DNA from: Aliirhizobium wenxiniae
GTDB lineage: Bacteria; Pseudomonadota; Alphaproteobacteria; Rhizobiales; Rhizobiaceae
Length of the DNA stretch: 64,000 nt
Assembly (NCBI RefSeq): GCF_014201355.1
Contig: NZ_JACHEG010000001.1
Location: 1,178,001 to 1,242,000, forward strand
Reading direction: 5' to 3'
A model generated the notes under the pieces. The model saw only the letters and a list, made by a program, of their open reading frames with translations, was not told the origin of the DNA and searched no databases. Below are positions 44,542-53,624 of the stretch, piece by piece. Position 1 is the first letter of the stretch. Every line of letters starts with the position of its first letter. The translations under genes were made by a program, and so were the position numbers.

Positions 44542-44760
44542 TCATTCGGCCCGCTCGAAAACCCATTTCACGACATATTTGCCGTTCGGCTTCAGCTTGG
44601 TCTTGGTCTTCATCCTGACCGGTCCGCCAAGTGCTGCTTCGGCCTGATCGAACATTTCGCGCGCCTCGGCAATCGCCTGATGGTAGGTGCTATTGTCGCG
44701 GCGTGGCGTGTCCGCCACCGCCTTGATCAGGGCGTTGAGATCCCGTTTTTGCGCAACCAT
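44542..44760 (-). CDS. Small conserved protein of unknown function
   Basis: 72 aa, charged, helical N-terminal half (LNALIKAVADT; YHQAIAEAREMFDQAEAAL) and a Lys-rich beta-like C-terminus (KLKPNGKYVVKWVFE). No recognised domain. It follows the MotB-like gene by 3 bp, so it is co-transcribed with the MotA/MotB-like pair and may serve it. Confidence 0.7.
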   Translation of the reverse strand: MVAQKRDLNALIKAVADTPRRDNSTYHQAIAEAREMFDQAEAALGGPVRMKTKTKLKPNGKYVVKWVFERAE

Positions 44761-44763
44761 CGA

Positions 44764-45795
44764 TCAGCGTTCCGTCAGCTTCAATTCGATACGGCGGTTC
44801 TGAGACTTGGCTTCTGGCGTATCGCCCGGAGCGATCGGCTGGAATTCGCCGAAGCCGGCAGCGACAAGCCGGTTGGCAGGAACACCCTTCGAAATCAGAT
44901 ACTTCACAACCGAAGTTGCGCGGGCGGATGAAAGCTCCCAGTTGTCGCGATAACGCCCAGCACCGGAGAGCGGCGAATTATCGGTATGGCCGTCAACCCT
45001 GAGTACCCAGTTGATTTCCGCCGGGATTTCCTTGGCAAGCTCGAGCAGTGCCATCGCCAGCTTGTCCATTTCGCCCCGCCCGGCATCGTCCAGCTCGCTG
45101 GCGCCGACCGGGAAGAGAACCTCCGACTGAAAGACGAAACGGTCGCCAACGATACGGATATTTTCGCGATCCGAGAGGATTTCACGCAACCGGCCAAAGA
45201 AGTCGGAGCGATAGCGATTAAGTTCCTGCACGCGGGCAGCGAGCGCAACATTCAAACGGCGGCCGAGATCCGAGATCTGCGCCTGCGAGGTCGCATCCTT
45301 AGCTTCCGAAGCCTGAAGTGCTTGCTCCACCGCTGCTATCTGTGCGCGCAATGCTGCGATCTGCTGGTTGAGGAGCTCGATCTGGCTTGCCGCGCGCTGG
45401 CTGATCTGCTGCTGGTTGCTCAACTCACTGGTCAGCTCTCCGACCTTGGCATTGGCCGCCGCACTGCTTCCGGCGCCGTCATTCAAAAGCTGCTGCAGAC
45501 GCGAGCGATCGCTTTCCACTGCAGCCAATGAGGACTGCAGGTTGGCAAGCTGATCTTCGAGATCCTGATTGCCGCTCTTTTCCAGCGCCAGCAAGTTTGT
45601 CAGCTCTGCGATCTGGCTGTTTAGGCGGTTCAACACTTCGTCACGACCGGTGATCTCGCGGCTGAGCAGAAACTGCGCCAGCACGAAGACCGTCAGCAGA
45701 AACATGATCGCCATGAGAAGCGTGGAAAGCGCATCCACGAAGCCCGGCCAGAAATCGACTGTGCGTTCGCGACGGCGGTTCTTGGCGAGCGCCAT
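44764..45795 (-). CDS. MotB-like peptidoglycan-anchored channel subunit
   Basis: 343 aa. One transmembrane helix (about 21-45) begins with FWPGFVDALSTLL, where Asp21 is placed like the proton-carrying Asp of MotB. A long coiled coil (about 48-190) leads to an OmpA-type peptidoglycan-binding domain (about 213-343; VDGHTDNSPLSGAGRYRDNWELSSARA, then QNRRIELKL). It starts 3 bp after the MotA-like stop. No flagellar genes are near, and the coiled coil is long for a flagellar MotB. Confidence 0.9.
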   Translation of the reverse strand: MALAKNRRRERTVDFWPGFVDALSTLLMAIMFLLTVFVLAQFLLSREITGRDEVLNRLNSQIAELTNLLALEKSGNQDLEDQLANLQSSLAAVESDRSRLQQLLNDGAGSSAAANAKVGELTSELSNQQQISQRAASQIELLNQQIAALRAQIAAVEQALQASEAKDATSQAQISDLGRRLNVALAARVQELNRYRSDFFGRLREILSDRENIRIVGDRFVFQSEVLFPVGASELDDAGRGEMDKLAMALLELAKEIPAEINWVLRVDGHTDNSPLSGAGRYRDNWELSSARATSVVKYLISKGVPANRLVAAGFGEFQPIAPGDTPEAKSQNRRIELKLTER

Positions 45796-45798
45796 CGC

Positions 45799-46845
45799 TT
45801 ATTTCCCCCCGATCTTGTCGGAAAGCCTGTCGAGCGTGCGGCGCATGGCCTTTGATTCTTCCTGCTGAGCTTCGATCCAGTCGCGCAGCATCTGCTGCTC
45901 GTTGCGCATGTTTTTCACAAGTCCCTGGATGCCTTCCGCCAGATTGGCCATGGCGGCCATAGAGCGCTCGTTTTCGACACCATCACGCCCGGCCTTGGCC
46001 TGGGCAGCGGTAAGCTTGCGCAACTCGGTCGTCAAAGCCTTGAGTTCGTCTGCGGCGCCGTTGTCACCATTGGCTATCGGCCCGTCGTAACCGACGTCGG
46101 TTACCGAAGAGAGCCAGTTTTCGAGTTCAGTATAGAAGCGGTTCTGCGCGCGTCCGGCCTGCAGATCGAGAAAGCCGAGAATCAGCGAACCGGAAAGGCC
46201 GAGCAGCGAGGACGAAAACGCCGTACCCATACCGGCAAGCGGCTGTGCCAATCCGCTCTTGATTGCGCTGAGAATGTCGTTCGAGCCGCCCGACGAGGGA
46301 TCAAGCGCGCCGATGACGTCGCTGATCGAGCCGATCGTTTCAATCAGCCCCCAGAACGTGCCAAGCAGGCCAAGGAAAACCAGAAGGCCTATGAGATAGC
46401 GCGAAGTATCGCGCGATTCGTCCAGTCGCGTGCCGATCGAATCGAGGATGGAGCGATAGGCGACGGTCGATAGCTGAACCTTGCGGCGGCGACCGATCAG
46501 GGTACGCATCGGGGCAAGCAGGCGCGGTTCGCGGCCCACCTTGTCGGCGTTGCCGCCGGCAGCCCGGAAGGAATTGAACCAGCCGACCTCGCGCGCAAGG
46601 CTGATCACCTGCACGAAGACGAGCAGGATGCCGATCGCCAGAACACCGAGAATAAGCCCGTTCAGGCCCGGATTGGTCTGGAACGCATGCGCCGCCTGCC
46701 GATAGAGGATCGACGCCACGAAACCGACAAGCGCGAGAAAGATGAGCATCGTCCAGAGGAACGACGCAGGATTGGAGAGTTTGTGTTTATAGCCGCCGCG
46801 GCCGGTTTCCGACTCGTCCAGATCATCCACTGTCGCATTCGCCAT
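45799..46845 (-). CDS. MotA/TolQ/ExbB-family proton channel subunit
   Basis: 348 aa. Four hydrophobic segments at about 29-48, 62-83, 148-170 and 203-227; the third, LLVFLGLLGTFWGLIETIGS, and fourth, PLAGMGTAFSSSLLGLSGSL, are the MotA/ExbB signatures. The C-terminal 100 residues are a charged helical tail (TTELRKLTAAQAKA). Pairs with the MotB-like gene to form a peptidoglycan-anchored ion channel. Role unknown; conserved in rhizobia outside flagellar clusters as far as I know. Confidence 0.9.
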   Translation of the reverse strand: MANATVDDLDESETGRGGYKHKLSNPASFLWTMLIFLALVGFVASILYRQAAHAFQTNPGLNGLILGVLAIGILLVFVQVISLAREVGWFNSFRAAGGNADKVGREPRLLAPMRTLIGRRRKVQLSTVAYRSILDSIGTRLDESRDTSRYLIGLLVFLGLLGTFWGLIETIGSISDVIGALDPSSGGSNDILSAIKSGLAQPLAGMGTAFSSSLLGLSGSLILGFLDLQAGRAQNRFYTELENWLSSVTDVGYDGPIANGDNGAADELKALTTELRKLTAAQAKAGRDGVENERSMAAMANLAEGIQGLVKNMRNEQQMLRDWIEAQQEESKAMRRTLDRLSDKIGGK

Positions 46846-46965
46846 AATACGCCTCGACTCCGCTAAATTGAGCGGAGGCTAGTGTAAAAATGCGACGAAT
46901 TGAAGTGCGCAAGCATTGGAAAACAGTGCGCTATCCATTAGAGCGCGCTGAATTCCCTGATTGCC

Positions 46966-47766
46966 TCAGCGGCTCGGCACCGGACGGTTGACGACTTCGA
47001 CCAGTGCATTACGGATCAGTTCGTTACCAGCGATCACATTGCGGGCCTCGAACATGTTCTGTGCGCCCTTCATGTCGGAAACGAAGCCGCCGGCTTCGCG
47101 AATGAGCAGCAGGCCGGCAGCCATATCCCACGGAGAAAGCTCCGCTTCCCAAAAACCGTCGAGACGACCGGCAGCGACATAAGCAAGATCGAGAGCAGCC
47201 GCACCGGCACGGCGAACGCCTGCAACTTCACCCATCACATGGCGCAGTTCAACGAGGAACTTGCCATGGTTGCCGCGGCCGAGATGCGGCACACCGCAAC
47301 CGATGACGCAATCGGAAAGCACGCGGCGGGCTGCGACACGGATACGACGATCGTTGAGGAACGCGCCACCGCCCTTTTCGGCGGTGTAAAGTTCATCGGT
47401 GGCCGGATTGAAGATCACGCCGCCAACGATTTCGCCATTGCGCTCGAGCGCGATCGAAACTGCAAACTGCGGAATGCCGTGCAGGAAGTTGGTCGTGCCA
47501 TCGAGCGGATCGACGATCCAGCGATGCGCGCCATCGGTGCCCTTCTCTTCGCCACCCTCTTCACCGAGGAAGCCATAAGTCGGGCGAGCCTTCATCAGCT
47601 CGTCACGGACGATCTTTTCAGCTTTCAGGTCGGCCTGCGAAACGAAGTCGCTCGGTCCCTTCACGGAAACCTGCAGATTCTGCACCTCACCAAAATCTCT
47701 GGTAAGCGATTTGCCTGCCTTCAAGGCAGCCTGCACCATGACATTGAGAAGCGCTGAACGGGCCAT
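46966..47766 (-). CDS. suhB: Inositol monophosphatase family protein
   Basis: 266 aa from the ATG at 47766 (AAGGA upstream). The metal-binding set is FLGEEGGEE (Glu), WIVDPLDGTTNFLHG (Asp and the DGT motif) and LSPWDMAAGLLLIREAGG (Asp). Hydrolyses myo-inositol-1-phosphate or related sugar phosphates; E. coli SuhB also affects transcription antitermination. A long upstream open frame is not supported. Confidence 0.94.
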   Translation of the reverse strand: MARSALLNVMVQAALKAGKSLTRDFGEVQNLQVSVKGPSDFVSQADLKAEKIVRDELMKARPTYGFLGEEGGEEKGTDGAHRWIVDPLDGTTNFLHGIPQFAVSIALERNGEIVGGVIFNPATDELYTAEKGGGAFLNDRRIRVAARRVLSDCVIGCGVPHLGRGNHGKFLVELRHVMGEVAGVRRAGAAALDLAYVAAGRLDGFWEAELSPWDMAAGLLLIREAGGFVSDMKGAQNMFEARNVIAGNELIRNALVEVVNRPVPSR

Positions 47767-47948
47767 TTCGGAATCCTTGAGCCCCGGAATCCGGATGACC
47801 GGGAGAGCGGGCGATACTGATTTTGTTGATTGGGCGGCTTCAAGACCACAAATTGCCGGTAAATTCAAGTCATGCGGTCGCACGGCAGTGTTGTCATTCG
47901 CGCTCCGGCCTGCGAAAGGAGGGCAGACCTCATACAGGAGACAGCCCG

Positions 47949-48299
47949 ATGCGTATGCCCATCCCACTTTTTATCAGCCTCGGCATGCTCATCACCATGA
48001 CCTTTTTGTCGCTGGGCTTATGGGCCGCACTGCCGGCCGAGACTATGCTGCCGATCCACTTCGACTTCTCCGGAAATCCGGATAATTTCGCGCGCCCGAC
48101 GATCGCTCTTTTCCTGCTGCCCGGCGCGATGCTGTTTGCGGTCGCCGTCTTTGTCGTGTCGCCGTCGATCAATCCCAAGGCGCTTGATCGACCCGGTCTT
48201 TACACCGCCATCTGGCTGTTTGTTATTCTGGCGCTGGCCGTGGCCCACGGCTTCATCATCCGCGGCGCGCTCTTTGCATTGCAGGCGCTACAGGGCTAA
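47949..48299 (+). CDS. DUF1648-like membrane protein
   Basis: 116 aa with three hydrophobic helices (about 5-27, 51-71, 83-105). ETMLPIHFDFSGNPDNFARP matches the DUF1648 motif (IPxHxxxxGxPD). AGGAG precedes the ATG at 47949. Function unknown. Its 3' end overlaps the Sel1-repeat gene by 4 bp on the other strand. Confidence 0.82.
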   Translation: MRMPIPLFISLGMLITMTFLSLGLWAALPAETMLPIHFDFSGNPDNFARPTIALFLLPGAMLFAVAVFVVSPSINPKALDRPGLYTAIWLFVILALAVAHGFIIRGALFALQALQG

Positions 48300-49375
48300 T
48301 TCCGCCGGAACTTGTTGGCGGCATCGATCGCCTGCTTCTGCTGGTCTTCGTTAATGCCGAGATAGAAATCCTCAAGCCCGGCATCCTGCAAGCCGGCGCG
48401 CCGGGAGAGCACGTACCACTTGGCGGCTTCCACGGGGTTGGGTCGCGTGCCGAGCGCATTGATGTAGAGATAGGCAAGCTTGTTTTGGGCGACCACATTG
48501 CCGCGCATCGCGGCAATCCTCAGCCACTCGAACCCCTTGTCGTAGTCCCGCTCGCCGCCGACGCCGTTTACATACCAGATGCCCATATCCAGCTGGGCGG
48601 TGTCATAGCCTGCCTTGGCGGCACGCAGCATCCAGTCACGCGCCTGTGCCTTCTTGGTCGGTCCAACTTCGCGAAGCGCCATGTAGAGCTGGGCGACCGC
48701 ATATTGCGCATCGGCGACACCCTGGCTGGCGGATTTTTCATAAAACGGCAGTGCCAGTTGCATTCCTTTTTCGCCGGGATTGTCGGAAATCAGGATCTGG
48801 CCCCAGTTGAACTGGGCCGCCGAATTGCCGGCTTCCGCCGCGCGGCGCATGAAATCATCGGCCTTCTTCTTGTCGCCCGGAACGTCGCGTCCCGTCATCA
48901 ACAGCAGCGCATACTGGAACATTGCTGCGGCATCGCCTCCTTCGGCGGCCTGACCATACCAGAAGGCAGCGCCCTTGGGATCGCGCGCGATCCCCTGCCC
49001 CTTCGTCATCATCTCCGCAACCAATGTCTGCGCCGCTGCATCACCCTGCTGCGCCCGTTCAAGCGCAAGCTTCATCGCCTCGACATACATGCCGCGCTGA
49101 TAGGCGCCATAAGCCTCATCGACCTTGCCGCTATATTTTTTCTCCTCAGGCGGTGCTGGCAATGCAGCCCCCATTCGCCTGTAAAGCTCGACGCCGCCCG
49201 ACGGCACCAAGCCATCCGGCTGCTGCTGCCGCTCCATCTTACCTGCGTCTGGCCCCACCGGCCGGGTCACGGCCTGATTGGACTGGGCATGCACAGATGT
49301 GACCGCAGCCACAGAAATGAGCAGTGCAGTGAAGGCTTTGACCGGATTGCGATACAGTTTTTTCGTCGATGGCAT
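48296..49375 (-). CDS. Sel1-repeat secreted protein
   Basis: 359 aa from the ATG at 49375. Signal peptide (cleavage near VHAQS), then at least five Sel1-type helical repeats from about residue 88 to 325: GDAAAQTLVAEMMTKGQGI, GDAAAMFQYALLLMTGRDV, GNSAAQFNWGQILISDN, GVADAQYAVAQLYMAL and GNVVAQNKLAYLYINALGT. Periplasmic scaffolding or signalling protein; in rhizobia such proteins include ExoR-like regulators, but this one is not close enough for me to name. It starts 7 bp after the ThiE-like gene. Confidence 0.88.
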   Translation of the reverse strand: MPSTKKLYRNPVKAFTALLISVAAVTSVHAQSNQAVTRPVGPDAGKMERQQQPDGLVPSGGVELYRRMGAALPAPPEEKKYSGKVDEAYGAYQRGMYVEAMKLALERAQQGDAAAQTLVAEMMTKGQGIARDPKGAAFWYGQAAEGGDAAAMFQYALLLMTGRDVPGDKKKADDFMRRAAEAGNSAAQFNWGQILISDNPGEKGMQLALPFYEKSASQGVADAQYAVAQLYMALREVGPTKKAQARDWMLRAAKAGYDTAQLDMGIWYVNGVGGERDYDKGFEWLRIAAMRGNVVAQNKLAYLYINALGTRPNPVEAAKWYVLSRRAGLQDAGLEDFYLGINEDQQKQAIDAANKFRRN

Positions 49376-49382
49376 GCGACCA

Positions 49383-50036
49383 TCAACCCTCAAACCGTGG
49401 CGCTTTTTCGTCCAGCAACGCATTGGCCCTGGCAACGGCTGCAGCGGGGCCATCGCCACTGGCAAAAACGGCATCGCGCAACGCCACGAATTCGGCTCTG
49501 CTCTCGGCAACGGCAACCACCGATTCGGCATCGTTACCGCCCATGGCAATGCAGGGGATCTCGATCATCGACGCCCACCATTCGGCAAGCGCCATGTTTT
49601 TAGGATGCGCTTCTGGCTTGATGTCGCCATCGAAACGGCCGAAGAAAATATAGTCCGGCCGCAATTCGCCGATCTCAAGCGCAGCATGCCGTTCCGCCGC
49701 ACCGCCGGCGCCAACGATCATCTTCGGCGTGAACTTTTCGATCGTCTCGCCCAATTCCTCAAGCGAACCCGACATGTGAAGGCCATCAGCCTTGGCGCGA
49801 CCGGCAACCCGGCTGTCACCGGCAATAATGGCGGCGGCTCCGGCATTCTGGATGATCTGGACCAGCACTTCCGCCCGCTTCTGGAATGCCTGATCGTCGA
49901 GCCCGTATTGCGGCACGATCACGGATGCGACATCGCCACCCGACATGGCCTCTGTCAGAAGTTTGGCCTGGTGATCGGCATCGGCATCATCCGGTACGAT
50001 CAGCACGATGCGGCAGCGGTTGTCCGGTTCTGTCAT
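49383..50036 (-). CDS. ThiE/TenI-like protein
   Basis: 217 aa TIM barrel of the thiamine-phosphate synthase superfamily, seen from IIQNAGAAAIIAGDSRVAGRAKADGLHMSG and LRPDYIFFGRFDGDIKPEA, and IPCIAMGGNDAESV. The GxSxHt motif of true ThiE is absent: IVGAGGAAERHAALE stands there. It may therefore have lost or changed activity. No other thiamine genes are adjacent. A 4-aminopyrimidine-related role cannot be argued from sequence. Confidence 0.72.
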   Translation of the reverse strand: MTEPDNRCRIVLIVPDDADADHQAKLLTEAMSGGDVASVIVPQYGLDDQAFQKRAEVLVQIIQNAGAAAIIAGDSRVAGRAKADGLHMSGSLEELGETIEKFTPKMIVGAGGAAERHAALEIGELRPDYIFFGRFDGDIKPEAHPKNMALAEWWASMIEIPCIAMGGNDAESVVAVAESRAEFVALRDAVFASGDGPAAAVARANALLDEKAPRFEG

Positions 50037-50164
50037 GTTCTTATCCGATCATTCTCGCCTCGAAGCGAAGACGTACCGCTTCGGCACGTTCCGCTCTGGT
50101 TTTATTCGGCCAATTCGATAGACCGGACGGATTGCAGGATCAACACCCTCGACAGTAACCGCCG

Positions 50165-50932
50165 ATGATAGATTTTCCCAGCCTGTCGTTCTTCCTCGCC
50201 GCAATTCCGGCAGTCATGCTTGTCGGCCTGTCGAAAGGCGGCATCGGCGGCGCGATCGGCCTGATGGGCGTACCGATCATGTCGCTCGCTGTCGAACCTG
50301 TGCAGGCAGCGGCGATTTTCCTGCCGATCCTTATTCTGATGGATGCTGTCGCGCTCTGGTCCTGGCGCAAATACAATGACCCTAAGACATTGCTGATGAT
50401 CATGCCCGGCGGCGTAATCGGAATTGCCCTCGGTTGGGCAACCTCTGCCTATGTCTCCGACGATGCGCTGAAAGTGGTGATCGCTTCTGCAACCATTCTC
50501 TTCGCCGCACGCTATTTCTGGCAGGTCTATGGGCGCCGGGGCGAAATCGCAGCCCCTCTCCCGCATCGTCCGGTGGCCGCAACATTCTGGGGATCGCTGT
50601 CCGGTTATGCCAGCTTCGTCGCCCATGCCGGCGGCCCGCCGTTCCAGATCTACGTCCTGCCGATGCAGCTTGACCCGAAAAACTACACGGGTGCGAGCAT
50701 TCGCTTCTTCGCCATCGTCAATGCGGTAAAGGTCATTCCCTATTTCTTCCTCGGCGCGCTGGATACTCAGAACCTGAGCCTGTCGGCAACGCTTCTGCCC
50801 GTGGCACTCGTCTCGACCATAATGGGAGCGGCCGTCGTCAAGCATCTCAAGGCAGAGACATTCTATCCGATGACCTACGGCCTTGCCCTCCTTGCCGGCG
50901 TCAAACTGCTTTGGGATGGCCTGCCGTTCTGA
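50165..50932 (+). CDS. TauE/SafE-family membrane transporter
   Basis: 255 aa with about seven or eight hydrophobic segments. AIPAVMLVGLSKGGIGGAIGLMGVPIMSLAV is the first signature of the family and FVAHAGGPPFQIYVLPMQLD the second. Family members are proposed to export sulfite or organosulfonates. Sulfite is the substrate of SqdB, but the sqd operon is 40 kb away, so a link is only speculative. Confidence 0.92.
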   Translation: MIDFPSLSFFLAAIPAVMLVGLSKGGIGGAIGLMGVPIMSLAVEPVQAAAIFLPILILMDAVALWSWRKYNDPKTLLMIMPGGVIGIALGWATSAYVSDDALKVVIASATILFAARYFWQVYGRRGEIAAPLPHRPVAATFWGSLSGYASFVAHAGGPPFQIYVLPMQLDPKNYTGASIRFFAIVNAVKVIPYFFLGALDTQNLSLSATLLPVALVSTIMGAAVVKHLKAETFYPMTYGLALLAGVKLLWDGLPF

Positions 50933-51086
50933 AAACGGGGAAGCGGCAATATCGGGAAAACCGAACTCCGGAAACAATTCTGGCCGCAGCCCGCATGAAC
51001 CACGACCAGAACAGAAGATTGGGTTTTGTGCCGCTATCGGATCATATCCAAATCGAGATCCGCGGCTATGGCTCTCTTAGCTTGCC

Positions 51087-51263
51087 TTAGTGGCGTGTAG
51101 ACGCCCTGAGGCGCTGCATTTGGTCTTTGATACGCAGCTTACGACGCTTCAGGTCGGCGATTTCCCGATCGTCAGACGAAGGAGACGAAAGAATCGCCTG
51201 GAGCTCCTCCTCGAGATCGCCGTGCTTCTTTTCAAGCGATGCTATATGAGCCTGGATGGTCAT
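51087..51263 (-). CDS. YdcH-family small protein (DUF465)
   Basis: 58 aa: starts MTIQAHIASLEKKHGDLEEE and ends RIKDQMQRLRASTRH. The LxxKHxxLExxL and LKxxKLxIKDxMxRL pattern is DUF465. An AAGGA lies nine bases before the ATG. A short helical hairpin of unknown function. It is too short for many gene finders. It diverges from a second YdcH gene at 51493. Confidence 0.9.
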   Translation of the reverse strand: MTIQAHIASLEKKHGDLEEELQAILSSPSSDDREIADLKRRKLRIKDQMQRLRASTRH

Positions 51264-51492
51264 GTGGCATGTCCTTCCCTATTGCCTGCTCCGGCCACTC
51301 CATCGGCCGAAGCTTCAGGTTTACGACGGAAGTGTGACACGATCTGAGCTGTTTGTCGAAGGTGTTTTCGTGACAAGAGCGCGGCAAATTCGTGACGTTG
51401 GCGAACTTCCCGTTAACGCGGTTTGGTGATAGGAGCTTGCGCATTAAGCTGGGCCGGGTCACAAGCCCGGATCGATATGGGGACTTTAAGAC

Positions 51493-51696
51493 ATGGCCGA
51501 TCAGGAACAGGCGGACAACCGGCTGGCGCTGGCAAAACTCCGGCAGGAGCACGAAGACTACGACGCCGCGATCAACGCCATGATAAAGGTGGGCTGTGAT
51601 GCGCTGCGCGTGCAGCGGATGAAGAAGAAAAAGCTCGCCATAAAAGACAAGATGACCCAGATCGAAGATCAGATCCTGCCCGACATCATTGCCTAG
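51493..51696 (+). CDS. YdcH-family small protein (DUF465), second copy
   Basis: 67 aa: [20 protein letters not shown], then [20 protein letters not shown], the same two-helix DUF465 pattern. The ATG has GGGGA upstream. It is divergent from the YdcH gene at 51087 and lies 10 bp before purE. Function unknown. Confidence 0.9.
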   Translation: MADQEQADNRLALAKLRQEHEDYDAAINAMIKVGCDALRVQRMKKKKLAIKDKMTQIEDQILPDIIA

Positions 51697-51706
51697 GAAC
51701 GCTCAA

Positions 51707-52201
51707 ATGGCCGAGACACCGCCCGTCGCCATCATCATGGGAAGCCAGTCCGACTGGGAGACCATGAAGAACGCTGCCGAAACCCTCGATGCCCTCGAAA
51801 TCGACTACGAGGCACGCATCATTTCAGCACACCGGACGCCCGAACGCCTGTTCAATTTCGCCAAGGGCGCGCGCGACGAAGGCTTTCAGGTCATCATCGC
51901 CGGTGCCGGCGGCGCTGCCCACCTGCCCGGCATGGCTGCCTCTATGACGCCGCTGCCAGTCTTCGGCGTTCCGGTCCAGTCCAAGGCGCTTTCCGGCCAG
52001 GACAGCCTTCTCTCTATCGTGCAGATGCCGGCCGGCATTCCCGTCGGCACACTCGCCATCGGTCGCGCCGGTGCGGTCAATGCGGCCCTGCTTGCAGCCG
52101 CCGTGCTTGCCCTCTCCGACGAGGACATCGCCTATCGTTTGGACGAATGGCGCGCCCGCCAGAGTGCCGCAGTCGCCGAATACCCGATGGACGAAGCATG
52201 A
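51707..52201 (+). CDS. purE: N5-carboxyaminoimidazole ribonucleotide mutase PurE
   Basis: 164 aa, class I PurE. The signature [21 protein letters not shown] near the start, [14 protein letters not shown] and [15 protein letters not shown] contain the CAIR-binding and catalytic His residues. Catalyses the sixth step of purine synthesis. The ATG at 51707 follows AGGA. The stop overlaps the purK start (ATGA). Confidence 0.97.
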   Translation: MAETPPVAIIMGSQSDWETMKNAAETLDALEIDYEARIISAHRTPERLFNFAKGARDEGFQVIIAGAGGAAHLPGMAASMTPLPVFGVPVQSKALSGQDSLLSIVQMPAGIPVGTLAIGRAGAVNAALLAAAVLALSDEDIAYRLDEWRARQSAAVAEYPMDEA

Positions 52202-53277
52202 AGGCCCAGACGATCGGCATTATCGGCGGCGGCCAACTCGGCCGCATGCTGGCAATGGCAGCCGCAAGGCTGAACCTCACCATCATCATTCTGGAACCGC
52301 AGGCAGATTGTCCCGCAGCGCAGGTCGCCAACGAGCAGATCACCGCTGCCTATGACGACCCCGAGGCCCTCGCGGAGCTGGCCAGGCGCTGCGATATCGT
52401 CACCTACGAATTCGAGAACGTACCGGTTTCGGCAGCGCAAGCCCTTGAGCGCTCCGTTCCCGTCTACCCGCCGTCCAAGGCGCTCGAAGTCGCACAGGAC
52501 AGACTGACGGAAAAACGCTTCCTCAACAGCTGCGGCATCGAGACGGCGCGCTTCCATGCAGTCGACAGCCAGCAGGAGCTTGAGGCAGCGCTTGCAGATT
52601 TCGGCGGCCAGGGCGTGCTGAAGACCTGTCGCATGGGTTACGACGGCAAGGGCCAGCGCGTTTTCCGCTCAACCGACGACTCACCCGCAGGCGCGTACGA
52701 AGCGCTCGGCTCCGTGCCCCTGATTCTCGAAAGCTTCGTTCCCTTCGAGCGCGAAATCTCGATCATCGCCGCGCGCGCCAAGGACGGCACGATTCGGTGC
52801 TACGACCCGGCAGAGAATGTCCATCGCAACGGCATACTGCATACGTCGACCCTGCCGGCAAACATCCCGGCCGAGACGGCGGCAACCGCCCGTGCTGCGG
52901 CCGAAAAGCTGCTCGCAGCACTCGATTACGTCGGCGTTATCGGCATGGAATTCTTCGCCATGGCGGATGGCACGCTGATTGCCAACGAGATCGCCCCGCG
53001 CGTCCACAATTCCGGCCACTGGACGGAAGCTGCCTGCGTGATCTCGCAATTCGAGCAGCATATGCGCGCAGTTGCCGGTTTCGCACTTGGCGATCCTGAC
53101 CGCCATTCCGATTGCGTGATGACCAACCTGATCGGCGACGACATTCTGGCACTGCCGCAATGGCTGGCAAGCAAGGATGTGCTTGTCCATCTTTACGGCA
53201 AGACGGAAGCCCGTCCGGGCCGTAAAATGGGCCATATCACCGAATTGAAAGGCCGGAAAACCTCGTCACAAGGTTGA
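52198..53277 (+). CDS. purK: 5-(carboxyamino)imidazole ribonucleotide synthase PurK
   Basis: 359 aa ATP-grasp enzyme. [18 protein letters not shown] at the start, [16 protein letters not shown] in the ATP-binding loop and [16 protein letters not shown] near the metal site are typical. Makes the substrate for PurE. Translationally coupled to purE by an ATGA overlap. Confidence 0.97.
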   Translation: MKAQTIGIIGGGQLGRMLAMAAARLNLTIIILEPQADCPAAQVANEQITAAYDDPEALAELARRCDIVTYEFENVPVSAAQALERSVPVYPPSKALEVAQDRLTEKRFLNSCGIETARFHAVDSQQELEAALADFGGQGVLKTCRMGYDGKGQRVFRSTDDSPAGAYEALGSVPLILESFVPFEREISIIAARAKDGTIRCYDPAENVHRNGILHTSTLPANIPAETAATARAAAEKLLAALDYVGVIGMEFFAMADGTLIANEIAPRVHNSGHWTEAACVISQFEQHMRAVAGFALGDPDRHSDCVMTNLIGDDILALPQWLASKDVLVHLYGKTEARPGRKMGHITELKGRKTSSQG

Positions 53278-53406
53278 CATGGAGAAAGCCTCGGGTTATC
53301 TGCACCCCAACCTGAGGCGCGCCCCTATCTCCAGGGACTAGGCGGCGCGCTTTCGATTGTTAGAGACAAGCGGCTCTATGAGCCCACAGACTGCTGGACC
53401 AGTACA

Positions 53407-53532
53407 ATGAAGATCAAGAACTCGCTTAAGGCGCTGAAGGCTCGTCACCGCGACAACCGTCTGGTTCGCCGTAAGGGCCGCATCTACATCATCAACAAGC
53501 AGAACCCGCGCTTCAAGGCCCGCCAGGGCTGA
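53407..53532 (+). CDS. rpmJ: 50S ribosomal protein L36, zinc-free form
   Basis: 41 aa: [20 protein letters not shown], then a basic core ending [11 protein letters not shown]. It lacks the four zinc-binding cysteines of standard L36, so it is the cysteine-free paralogue type. No strong ribosome site is visible before the ATG. A hairpin (about 53531-53562: GATTGC...GGCAATC around GGCGAG/CTCGCC) follows at once but without a T-run. Confidence 0.95.
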   Translation: MKIKNSLKALKARHRDNRLVRRKGRIYIINKQNPRFKARQG

Positions 53533-53624
53533 TTGCTGCAGGCGAGTTTCTCGCCGGCAATCAAATTGTCGATAGCGCGACAATTCGGCTTTGACCTTCG
53601 GCGCATCCGGATTAACTTATCCGG

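Noticed and set aside
44764..46845. Zorya-type anti-phage system (ZorAB)
   Set aside because: Only MotA/MotB-like genes are present. There is no ZorC, ZorD or ZorE beside them and the MotA-like tail is short; the neighbours are housekeeping genes.
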